40,444 bases of DNA from positions 1-40,444 of the forward strand of contig SKOZ01000016.1 in NCBI GenBank assembly GCA_007119795.1, written 5' to 3'. Within the stretch, counting starts at the first letter, position 1. Each line of letters starts with the position of its first letter. This DNA is from Planctomycetales bacterium. Lineage in GTDB: Bacteria > Planctomycetota > Planctomycetia > Pirellulales > Thermoguttaceae. A model generated the notes under the pieces. That model was not told the DNA's origin and did no database searches. It saw only the letters and a list, made by a program, of their open reading frames with translations. Positions 12,501-17,202 of this stretch are shown here, in pieces. Both the position numbers and the translations under genes were made by a program.

Positions 12501-13235
12501 CGGGCTTTTAACGAGCCGATCACCCCGGAGAGCCCCCCTGAGCACCGCTGGGCGGACTTCGACCGCAGCGGTCACGTAGGCGTCCCCGACCTCTTGGCGA
12601 TCGTGCGGAACTTCGGCCTCGAGCGTCCCACGAATGCCATCACCTACCCGAGCAACTTCCCCGCGGCGTGGCGGCTGGAGGAGGCGGGAGACGAGGGAAA
12701 CGTCTTGGCGGGGTTCGCGGCGACGGAAGCGGAGCTCTCGGCAGGGGGGACTCTGTCGCGGAGTGCCGGGGCGTCGTTGGCACTTGCCGTCGACGAGTAC
12801 CGCCCAGAAGAGACGGCGGGCGTGGGCGCGGTCTCGGCGCTTGCGGCGCCGGGGACAATGGCCGAGGAGCCGGCCGATGGCCGGAATGGTGCCGCTGCCG
12901 AACGAACCGGCTGGTACCTGGCCGAGCGGTACCGCGAGGCATGGAACCCAGGGCGCAGCCGGGACATCGGACCTCAGCCCCCCGAAACGTTCGAGGGCAG
13001 CATCACGGCCGATGGGCGCACCATCCTATTGGAGGCGGCGTTGGCCGAGGCGTTGACGTGGGCCCCTGGGGCTGGTCAGGGCGGGGATGAGTTCGCTTCT
13101 TCTCCACGCACCTGGCTGCTGGACGCGGCGTCCGAGCCCACCTCGCTGATCCACGACCCGCCGATGATCGGCCAGGTAGTCGATTCGGCCCTGGAATCCT
13201 TGTTCGAGGAGGATGCTCTACACTCGCTCTATTGA
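3573..13235 (+). CDS. Giant LEPR-XLL-type secreted protein with repeats, PPC, VCBS, cohesin-like and dockerin-like modules
   Basis: I chose ATG at 3573 (3,220 residues) over the in-frame GTG at 3492: it has GAGGG upstream and puts the planctomycete export motif RLLRAEPLEDRSMLA at residues 26-40. Order seen: a unique region with a Pro-spaced segment (LPDLQLPSIELPELRIP, about 207-240); Asp/Gly-rich turns (GGDDDTI, GGPGNDRI) around 350-420; eight tandem ~106-residue repeats (about 439-1286); a long beta-rich region with GNDTV-like turns; a PPC domain (about 1925-2040, YEPNDTLATA and DVDYYRF); Ig-like segments; FG-GAP/VCBS-like repeats (about 2477-2703, VGDFDGDGHVDLATW); a cohesin-like domain (about 2782-2943); a dockerin-like module (about 2953-3024) with the calcium loop DFDRSGHVGVPD; and an Ala/Glu-rich tail. 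No catalytic motif is visible. A surface-structural or adhesive role is inference. The reading frame is intact throughout. Confidence 0.9.
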   Translation: MRSLRRLPQHGRNRSTAGRRESLRGRLLRAEPLEDRSMLAIVIPVNPLVGPAMNVAEQALNAIAPEIRQSFPSAFDQLFDAATASVAYQAFPGETNQVKVYGSLANLLLMFDESTENTLFRVPPAFHRDLLDFNVNVAGSVDGGFSLGVELTGGIEITFEDLPSSLVKNLYDIADARAIVPNGAAMVDLIPGLGGVVDTFANFLDFELPDLQLPSIELPELRIPQLDFPGLTIPGFSILGKDFGPWTIWDEFTLLGETTVFPGFTLEFPSVSDLGIPRSIRDMVGLLPAEIGDFVTSIDAAVNFFRDSITTSSVYISTLDGHDTIDFSELTGIPVVVYAGGDDDTIIPGGSRPLLDTLGFPFFGDRSMVEHRLYGEAGRDTFLINTRYDSLLYIDGGPGNDRIVVEGTEGNDIFRLVAGPNGTLEKIVLEAPNPSPVATNERVLVTVPQGTIGGTFTLTFDNGTDAPATTAPIGFDVPAAELQDHLAALATVGPGNVLVGGPAGGPWEVEFVGALAARDLRVLTADGTDLLRTPQQLFVDVTTDADSTSGTNQQQTVRLPAGTTGGTFRLSFAGESTGDLAHNASRFTVQSALEGLGTIGEGNIRVSGPAGGPWIAEFSGDLGLTDQPLLAADGSGLTGGIAMEVAETVAAVASTNEVQRLELPAGVSGGTFRLSFDGQTTVPIDHDASVSDVANALWSLGSIGGVQNLDVRGSAGGPWEFEFTGALRGTDQPPIAADLSQLSGALPLQVEETVPGSGTNEVQTITRPGGVTGGSFRLTFDNGTIARTTAPLPHDATAGEVQAALEALTSVGGFPNVQVSGAPGGPWTVEFTGDLAAQNVLPIAADFTGLVGPALEPGVLRLVAGSAVENEAQSIVPHPEAGGGSFTLTFAGATTGAIPFHATAAELQAALEALPTIGMGNVLVTGGSGAAWAVEFIAALGNSPQPLLVADGAGVTFSPTQPADETVPGVAGANEVQTLTMPPTANGGSFTLSFQGRTTVAIPYDATAEQVQTALQDLSTIGGPEQVHVSGPNGGPWTVEFTGLLAGANQPLLTADTSQVSGGFADITATTIQTADAGVDEEQTLQLSSAPADGTFTLTFRRGAVIRTTDPIPFDATAAQVTAALEALSNVGPGNVAVDKVDAVTWRVTFTGDLRATGQFALQPDTAQLARGIDPTVQETRPAGRVNQVQTVTLPGVPLAGSFTLAFDDDTEVRTTVPIPYDATADLVQSALEALANLGAGGVSVTGPAGGPWDVEFIGPFAETDQAPLIGDVADLIVVGSDPEVDQIVVGSDGENLVIRTTHFSGIVNVEQLQIEGLGGDDVLIIDNRQGPIHFPLGINFNGGDGTDRLVLLGGEAVAESTHYFTGPGEATGSVITRFGDAPEQVQIVNFEQLDPTLDYVVDLVPSRALTVVGTAAATAITIGPESYMGTPVTSLSVDDYASLLFANKETLTVRAGGGDDAITVDLGGVLPELTQVTIDGEGFTGGNSLLLLGTAGDDHFTVRPTGRDTGFVEIGGVVTLDIELVSVQSLRIDGRGEDVGDSLHVIVNDAVVMPGIHPGEGEVTGRDLRGRRLLPVSYVDIEAAAQVTGNIMEITGTHGNDVFLVEDGLVRVIDLLNGERVFDVSGVNGLILDLLGGNDTVAVRPGDYFPLGLWIHGGGSDSVVVAADTEPVRLDVGTGLLGGFFVGEILLDGVENLTVNGSDGAVDRFEVRGYGQPTGLRRVTLDGGDADGDDGDILDVLLTAGPDLVRFTPTGPASARLTHGQSDLQIRVEGFNSDPGAIRIDGGGSINGLVYEGSIGSDLFTVAPAAPGEARIGLAAAGQPWVPVDAANFTEVRLEGGGGIDHFEIAPLADTVVTADGGPPAVSESLHVVDPIGGSPIVLRQSLVPGAGSVTVGALAPVFYENVEVFDERLRVDPQLLVLKPDPYEPNDTLATATYVGAGQTLNVDPTIDPAGDVDYYRFVAAETGTLDFQVYFQHVHGNLDVEVLDAAGNVIGESRSFTDNERVTIGAVADQTYYLRVFGATGTEVNVYQFSVVNAPAPVPFQVDLRAASDSGRSDADNVTGETSPTFDIFVDDERIRALTNLELIPDESDDQLRDGDFGVEFYNNGVFLGLAAYAGPEDALDAHRWRFTAEPGQLLEGHDNFITAALWIRDRATPAVVGRGGFSPPLQVTLDTTPPPVRILGIDPATGDSGVPGLAETFVDRVTNNTATAFVGGAEADAVVRLYVDAVADGAIGNPDEYGLTVALPFDGNAAFPDGAWQAAFPRDLNDPDFFPYDGLREILVTAEDPAGNVSEPVAFEIFLDTQGPRVTAVAVTNSDYDLFGKKGTDGRLRPTPLVHSLSIDVLDYPPRAPGFLYDALPDGGPTLNPGNYQLRGDATGLVPIKSVGYEGDPVLSGQPATGTIVLEFFEPLPDDRFTLTVSDVLVDPAGNRLDGETNAAEPQETPHLPSGDGVPGGDFVARFTVDSRPELAVWAAGSVYVDTNGNRLFDPANPDATNRDLVYTLGYTTDFLFAGNFALPGETADGFDKLAAYGTAGSQFRWLIDTTNDGVPNLVVDDPARVTGQPVAGDFDGNEATGDQVGLFTGTTWHLDTTGDYRVNFTLPSELRGYPIVGDFDGDGHVDLATWKDGVFYFDLTNGTPQGWNGKVDATIEFGFIGARVRPVAADMDQDGIDDVGLWVPDRAGMPDTTGEWYFLISDDHQRYDDEGNPLPQKRRPGTVVTLDHAFSPAPLGQDLFARFGSEFAVPLVGNFDPPVLGGPGQPSNPDEPEGGKKSVESAVTIHLTIRPTSSIPAGSSGAVAMLPQSPAWIDGWTTFNAEIWVKWDDDGADGIVNAATATLNYNPEYFNPTEVTFGAEFTDGAYSFDHQAGRVVGIGGLAGGDHVGKNEYALLARVAFEPRDDQLAPLVLAPDHIFAGPYDLGLSLEAVEVTLGHGPGSPVIAPPPETELWAMIYHHFSAEPRIGVPELLAVVRAFNEPITPESPPEHRWADFDRSGHVGVPDLLAIVRNFGLERPTNAITYPSNFPAAWRLEEAGDEGNVLAGFAATEAELSAGGTLSRSAGASLALAVDEYRPEETAGVGAVSALAAPGTMAEEPADGRNGAAAERTGWYLAERYREAWNPGRSRDIGPQPPETFEGSITADGRTILLEAALAEALTWAPGAGQGGDEFASSPRTWLLDAASEPTSLIHDPPMIGQVVDSALESLFEEDALHSLY
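4888..7430 (+). repeat. Eight tandem ~106-residue repeats within the giant protein
   Basis: Units begin near 4888, 5215, 5536, 5848, 6178, 6490, 6808 and 7129. Each follows the same plan: N-E-V-Q-T near the start, GGxFxLxF, an IPYDATA-like strand, a helix of the type VQxALEALxxIG, then SGPxGGPWxVEFTG and a weakly conserved linker. Units differ at many positions, so this is an old duplication series under protein-level constraint rather than a recent DNA amplification. Unit 7 replaces the GGPW turn by DAVTW. Similar repeats are frequent in large planctomycete surface proteins; their ligand is unknown to me. Confidence 0.85.
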
Positions 13236-13321
13236 GGCTTCTCGATGCGATTGAACGAGCAACCATCGTACGTGCAGCGAGAACCTGAATCCGGGCGACG
13301 GCGGCCGGAGACGCAGCAGGT

Positions 13322-13405
13322 TGGGGGACTTCGTCCAGCGGCCGTCAAGGTAGTGTACAACCACGATCACTGCCCCCCGCGGTGGCCGAAACCGTGATCA
13401 AGGCC
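13322..13405 (-). mobile_element. Solo insertion-sequence end
   Basis: Read on the minus strand from 13405, these 84 bases match the left end of the element at 1034-1117 with about ten mismatches and one gap, including the outer GGCCTTGATCACGG. No partner end or transposase is nearby. The end overlaps the 3' part of the FAD oxidoreductase gene and supplies its last 12 codons and stop. It is either the scar of a deleted insertion or one side of an old rearrangement between the two copies. Confidence 0.75.
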
Positions 13406-16400
13406 GGCCACAAGTCGGGATGAGGCCCTTTTGGCACTTCGCGCGAGCACGCCGCGCAAGTCCTCGGCGTAGCGGGCCACAATCTCTTGTCCACGCGTCG
13501 AACCGCAGCGCACCAGGGCGCGTCCGATGCAAAGCTCCAGGTAGGCGTAACGGTCGGGGGTTGGATCGACCGTACGCCGCGGGTCAGTACCTATGGGTAG
13601 ATCCACGTGGCGAATACCCGGCTTCTCAGCCAGGGCGTGCAGGGCGTCGAGGCAGTCGGGGTGCGCCAGATGCTCGGCGGCAAGTGCCACGGAGTGGACG
13701 TAGCAGAACATAGCGTCGGACCGGGCGGGGTTCATCTGCACCTTCGCTGCCACCGCGTTCATCGACGGGATGACGCGGCGGTCGCCCAGGCGGCCCAGCA
13801 GGAAGATGAGATAAGCCGCTGGAGGCGCCCAGCCGTGGTCGGGCATCTCGTGCCGACGATGCTCCCACTCGGGCAATTCCTCGCCAACCAGCTCGCGGTC
13901 CAGCTCGGCCAGCAGCACGTCGGCCCCCGCCGGCTCCCCCAAAAAGCAGAGCGCGCGGGCCACTTCCAGCCTGCCATCCCCCTCCGACGTACTCAAGGCA
14001 TCTCTCAGCAAAGGCAGCGCGGCCTCCGGCCGGACGAGGAGTTCAACCGTCCGCTCGACCGGCAGTTGGCCCGCCGCCAACTGCTTGACCGCCTCGCACA
14101 TGTCGGTATCGGAGAGTTCCGGCCACTGCTGGTCGGCCACGGGCGGACCTTGGTCGCTGCCGAGAACCGTGCCGCCCTCCTGCCAACCGCTGACGCGCGC
14201 GCCCAGCCGGTCCGACTCGATGTCCTCGCGGGTGAGAATGCCCGCCCCGATCAGTTGCGATTGGAGCCGCTCGACGTCGATGGCCGAGATCGCCCGGTCG
14301 GTGCGCAGCGCCTGCGCCGCCGCGAGGCCGGCCACCCCGCCCATCGCCATCAGGTCGCGCTGCATCCGAGCCAGCGACAGGGCGTCGTGGGTACAGGAGT
14401 AGGCCTTCCCCACCACCAGGATCCCCTCAAGGTCCTTTGGCACGAGGGCACGGTAGGGAATCGGGGCCGGGTGGTTTCTTGAGTAGTCCCAATCGACGTA
14501 GCCGGAGAATACGTGGTCGCTGCAGGCGATGCCCTTGATATCGAAGTTCGACAGGGCGACGAGAACGACGTCGCGGAACCGGCGACCGGCGAGGATGCCT
14601 TCATAGGTGACCGTCGCTCGGCCGCGGATGTGGCGCGACTCGCGCGGAGTGAGATAGTACTGCGGAAAGCCTCGGGCGTCGCGACCGGCGCCGCGACGCC
14701 GCGAGGAGATGATGCCCCGGGTGAGGTCGGCCGGGTCGCGCAGGTCGTACGCGCAGTCGAAATGGCGCGCAGCCTCGGGATTGGTGCCGCGGAAGTGCGC
14801 GAAGTTGTCCCACATGGTCATCGCGTCGCGGCGGGTGCCGTAGTCGGTCGTCGTGCCGGCCCACGCGGCCAGATCGCCGTCGCCCGTGGCGTCGATCACG
14901 TGCTTCGCCTTGACCACCACGAGCCCACAGGAGGTGGCGAATACCGCGCCCACCACGGTGCTTCCGTCCACCACCGTCCCGGCCGCGGCGCCGCGTAGAA
15001 CCCCCGATCCCGCCTGCACCAGGTTGTTGAGCATGCCCATACATTTGGGCATGCCGGTCTTCTCCATCATCGCGGCGGCTTGGCGGTCGAGCCGGAGGAC
15101 GAACTCGGTGCGGCGGCCGAACCAGTATTTGGGCACGCCGCCGATCGTATGGGTGCCGCCCACGTCGCCGTACTTGTCGACCAGGAGCGTATCGGCCCCC
15201 TCGGCCGCCGCCACCGTGGCCGCCGGCGCTCCGCTGGTCCCGCCGCCGGCCACCAGCACCTCGCACTCGGCCACCACCGGCAAGAGCGTGCCATGGATTG
15301 CCACGTTGCGGTCGGTGGCGTAGATGGGCCGCAGCTCCTCGAACCGGGCCTCGCCCGGTGCTGCCGCTGCCTCGGCTGGATGGCTGGAGAACCGCACCAC
15401 CGCCGGACCTTCCTCTCGCGGGCGGCACAACTCGTGCCAGGGGGCGCCGACGAGCGCGTCAGCCAGCGAGGGGCCAGCCAGCGGTTCGACGAGCGCCCGC
15501 GCGGCCGCGTCGTCCACGTCGGCCGCGGGTCCGCACACGAGGAGGTTGTCGACCCCCAGAGGCCGGCACGCATCGACGTTCAGCGTCCCACCGGTGCCCC
15601 GGCCGGCGATCCGTTCCATCGGGTCGGTGAGCACGGCGTCGCCTCCCCGCACAAAGGCCGCTTCCGGCCAAGCCCCCGACTGCTTCAGTGCCCGACCTGC
15701 CTCGGCGGCAATGCGGCGCATCTCGAGCCCGCAGACCGATTCGTGGAACGCGGGCGCCAGTCGCCCGGCAGGGGGCATGGGCAGTCGAGCCCGAAACTCG
15801 ACGAAGTCGGCATGGAGCAGCACCCGGCCGTCAAGAAGCTCGGGAAGGCCGTCGACGCGGAGCGACTGCTCCGGGGCCCGGCCTTCGCAGAGCATACTGT
15901 ACCGCGCGACGATCCCGTCGGCCGACCACCGGCGTGGCACGGCACGGGCGCCGGCCCACTTCGCCACGCGCGCGTCGGGGGTGCAATCGACCACCGCTTC
16001 GGCCTCGACGGCCACGAGGCTCCCCTTCCCGGCGAAGATGACGGCCGTCACGGTCTGCGCGACACGTTGTACGCCGCACGGCTGCAAGTCGTAATAGAGG
16101 GCGGCGCCGGCGTCGAGCAGCCGGTCCTCCAGCCCGGTGGTGACGGCGACCATGTTCAGGATCACCTCATCGCCGGCCCGTTCTCGTTCGCACGCTTGAA
16201 GGAATCTGCGGACGTCATCCGGCGCGCTGGCCAGGTCGTTGGCCCTCACCCACGGACGGAGGGCGATGGCGATATCGCGCGGCAGCGATGTATCCGCCGC
16301 AGCCAGTAGCACACTCCGGCCGTCGCGCGTCAGCCGCTCGGCAAGGAAACAGCCTTCCAGGGTCGACCCGACAACCAGTACCCCCGTCCGCGCCAGGACG

Positions 16401-16582
16401 GGCACCCCCTTTTCGCTCACCGCGCGGACGACCTCGGCCCTGGCCGGATCGGAGGGGGCCTTCGCCGATGGCCATACCAAGGGGCGGTCGTCCGCAGCGC
16501 CGAAACCCGGAGCGCCCTGAGCCAGGCACACGGCGGCCGTACTGCCTTTGAGAAAGTCGCGTCGCGTCGTGTTGCGCCTCAT
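13367..16582 (-). CDS. Tat-exported double FAD-dependent oxidoreductase with HEAT-like C-terminus
   Basis: Start ATG at 16582, with TTGGGGA as ribosome-binding site, gives 1,071 residues opening with a twin-arginine signal (TTRRDFLKGSTAAV, cleaved near residue 30). Two FAD_oxidored-like units follow. The second (about 440-830) has an intact dinucleotide motif VLVAGGGTSGAPAA, an acidic residue in LLVDKYGDVGGTHT, and VIDATGDGDLAAWAG. The first (about 65-430) repeats the same landmarks in decayed form: VVGSTLEGCFLA lacks the middle glycine, VVDCTPDARVAKWAG mirrors the later motif, and LLVCGPAADV mirrors ILVVGKAYSC. The C-terminal 230 residues are helical, HEAT-like (PLLRDALSTSEGDGRLEVARAL, shortened). 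The last residues (GLDHGFGHRGGQ) and the stop come from the insertion-sequence end at 13405, so a little of the native C-terminus may be lost. It diverges from the FAD gene at 17203. Substrate unknown; related proteins oxidise small organic or sugar-type compounds in the periplasm. Confidence 0.8.
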   Translation of the reverse strand: MRRNTTRRDFLKGSTAAVCLAQGAPGFGAADDRPLVWPSAKAPSDPARAEVVRAVSEKGVPVLARTGVLVVGSTLEGCFLAERLTRDGRSVLLAAADTSLPRDIAIALRPWVRANDLASAPDDVRRFLQACERERAGDEVILNMVAVTTGLEDRLLDAGAALYYDLQPCGVQRVAQTVTAVIFAGKGSLVAVEAEAVVDCTPDARVAKWAGARAVPRRWSADGIVARYSMLCEGRAPEQSLRVDGLPELLDGRVLLHADFVEFRARLPMPPAGRLAPAFHESVCGLEMRRIAAEAGRALKQSGAWPEAAFVRGGDAVLTDPMERIAGRGTGGTLNVDACRPLGVDNLLVCGPAADVDDAAARALVEPLAGPSLADALVGAPWHELCRPREEGPAVVRFSSHPAEAAAAPGEARFEELRPIYATDRNVAIHGTLLPVVAECEVLVAGGGTSGAPAATVAAAEGADTLLVDKYGDVGGTHTIGGVPKYWFGRRTEFVLRLDRQAAAMMEKTGMPKCMGMLNNLVQAGSGVLRGAAAGTVVDGSTVVGAVFATSCGLVVVKAKHVIDATGDGDLAAWAGTTTDYGTRRDAMTMWDNFAHFRGTNPEAARHFDCAYDLRDPADLTRGIISSRRRGAGRDARGFPQYYLTPRESRHIRGRATVTYEGILAGRRFRDVVLVALSNFDIKGIACSDHVFSGYVDWDYSRNHPAPIPYRALVPKDLEGILVVGKAYSCTHDALSLARMQRDLMAMGGVAGLAAAQALRTDRAISAIDVERLQSQLIGAGILTREDIESDRLGARVSGWQEGGTVLGSDQGPPVADQQWPELSDTDMCEAVKQLAAGQLPVERTVELLVRPEAALPLLRDALSTSEGDGRLEVARALCFLGEPAGADVLLAELDRELVGEELPEWEHRRHEMPDHGWAPPAAYLIFLLGRLGDRRVIPSMNAVAAKVQMNPARSDAMFCYVHSVALAAEHLAHPDCLDALHALAEKPGIRHVDLPIGTDPRRTVDPTPDRYAYLELCIGRALVRCGSTRGQEIVARYAEDLRGVLARSAKRASSRLVAGLDHGFGHRGGQ

Positions 16583-16597
16583 CGCTATCCCCAAAAA

Positions 16598-16733
16598 ATG
16601 GCCCCGTCCCCTTACCCTGCCGCGGCGTACCGGGCGAAGGGGACAGTCCCATTTCCGCGGCCGAATGGCGTTATCCACGAGGAATACTCTCTATGGCCGC
16701 GAAAAAAAGGGACGGTCCGCCGTGAACGGTTAC
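16598..16733. mobile_element. Palindromic mini-element, copy with nested insertion
   Basis: Read from 16733 downward this begins GTAACCGTTCACGG and GGACCGTCCC, exactly like the right end of the element at 17109-17185, and later resumes its core (CTTCGCCCGGTACGC, then GGCAGGGTAAGGGGAC). About 60 bases are nested between, flanked by GTCCCTTTTTTTCGCGGCC and its near-complement GGCCGCGGAAATGGGAC, which could fold as a second hairpin. The outer end near 16598 has lost its terminal repeat. It lies in the 5' leader of the minus-strand FAD oxidoreductase gene. Confidence 0.7.
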
Positions 16734-16741
16734 GCAACATG

Positions 16742-16841
16742 GGCTCTTCCGTCCCTGGGTGCAAGTCTCCCGAAAAACGCCTCATTCGGTACTGCCGTCC
16801 GGTAACACCCAAGCCGACAACGGCAGGCCGCATGCCGACAC
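16742..16841 (-). ncRNA. Conserved 100-base leader element, copy A
   Basis: Read on the minus strand from 16841 (begins GTGTCGGCATGCGG) this aligns without gaps to 40259-40358 at 83 of 100 positions by hand count. The best conserved blocks are GTGTCGGC at the 5' end, GGCGTTTTTCG in the middle, and CTTGCACCCAGG and CGGAAGAGCC at the 3' end. The conserved block begins exactly 7 bases after the -10-like box in both copies, which suggests it starts at the transcript's 5' end. Here it would form the first part of a 259-base leader of the FAD oxidoreductase gene starting at 16582. An alternative reading is a short Cys-rich peptide (CRHAACRCRLGC) in the second frame. Whether it is a structured RNA, a small-peptide gene or a passive repeat cannot be decided here. 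Confidence 0.5.
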
Positions 16842-16848
16842 ATCCATG

Positions 16849-16878
16849 AGGCTAAGAGATGACCGGTAGGTCCGTCAA
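16849..16878 (-). promoter_or_regulatory. Promoter of leader element A
   Basis: On the minus strand TTGACG (16878-16873) is followed after 18 bases by TAGCCT (16854-16849) and then 7 bases to the start of the conserved element at 16841. The copy at 40224-40251 has TTGACG, 16 bases, TAGGCT and again 7 bases. The spacer sequences differ while the two boxes are kept, as expected for a real promoter. It points toward the FAD oxidoreductase gene that starts at 16582. Confidence 0.6.
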
Positions 16879-17003
16879 GCGAGAGAGAAGACGAGCTGAT
16901 GATCACGCGGGGCTATCTGCCAGTTCTGTTCCGCCTGCCGGTCGGCCGCCTCTCGGGCCAACTCGACCACCCGCTCGTCGTCCTCGCCGCCGGCCGCTGC
17001 CAT
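16875..17003 (-). CDS. Possible small protein or gene remnant, unrecognised
   Basis: A minus-strand frame gives 42 residues from ATG at 17003 (MAAAGGEDDERVVELAREAA and on) ending at the TGA at 16877-16875. The frame is open from 17042. Composition is protein-like, with an acidic amphipathic helix (DDERVVELAREAADRQAEQ) and W, but I recognise no family and no clear ribosome-binding site. Its stop codon overlaps the TTGACG box of the promoter at 16849-16878. It may be the last piece of a decayed gene; I give it low confidence. Confidence 0.25.
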   Translation of the reverse strand: MAAAGGEDDERVVELAREAADRQAEQNWQIAPRDHQLVFSLA

Positions 17004-17108
17004 CAGCAGCGCGATCAGCTCCCCCGACTCCTGCCCCCCGATCTAAACCATCTACACCATCCACCCATCCACCGATCTAACCGCCTCCTGCCCCTGGTGG
17101 TATAATGG

Positions 17109-17185
17109 GTAACCATTCATGGACCTGTCCCCTTACCCTGCCACAGCGTACCGGGCGAAGGGGACGGTCCCCCGTGAACGGTTAC
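17109..17185. mobile_element. 77-base palindromic mini-element (MITE-like) with 8-base target duplication
   Basis: The ends GTAACCATTCAT (17109-17120) and GTGAACGGTTAC (17174-17185) are inverted repeats matching at 10 of 12 positions. The interior is also self-complementary (GTCCCCTT with AAGGGGAC, CCCTG with CCGGG-like partners), so the whole element can form one long hairpin. It is flanked on both sides by TATAATGG (17101-17108 and 17186-17193), a perfect 8-base direct repeat and thus a likely target-site duplication. It sits directly upstream of the FAD oxidoreductase gene starting at 17203. It encodes nothing; mobility would need a transposase supplied in trans. Confidence 0.8.
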
Positions 17186-17202
17186 TATAATGGAGACCCA
17201 TC

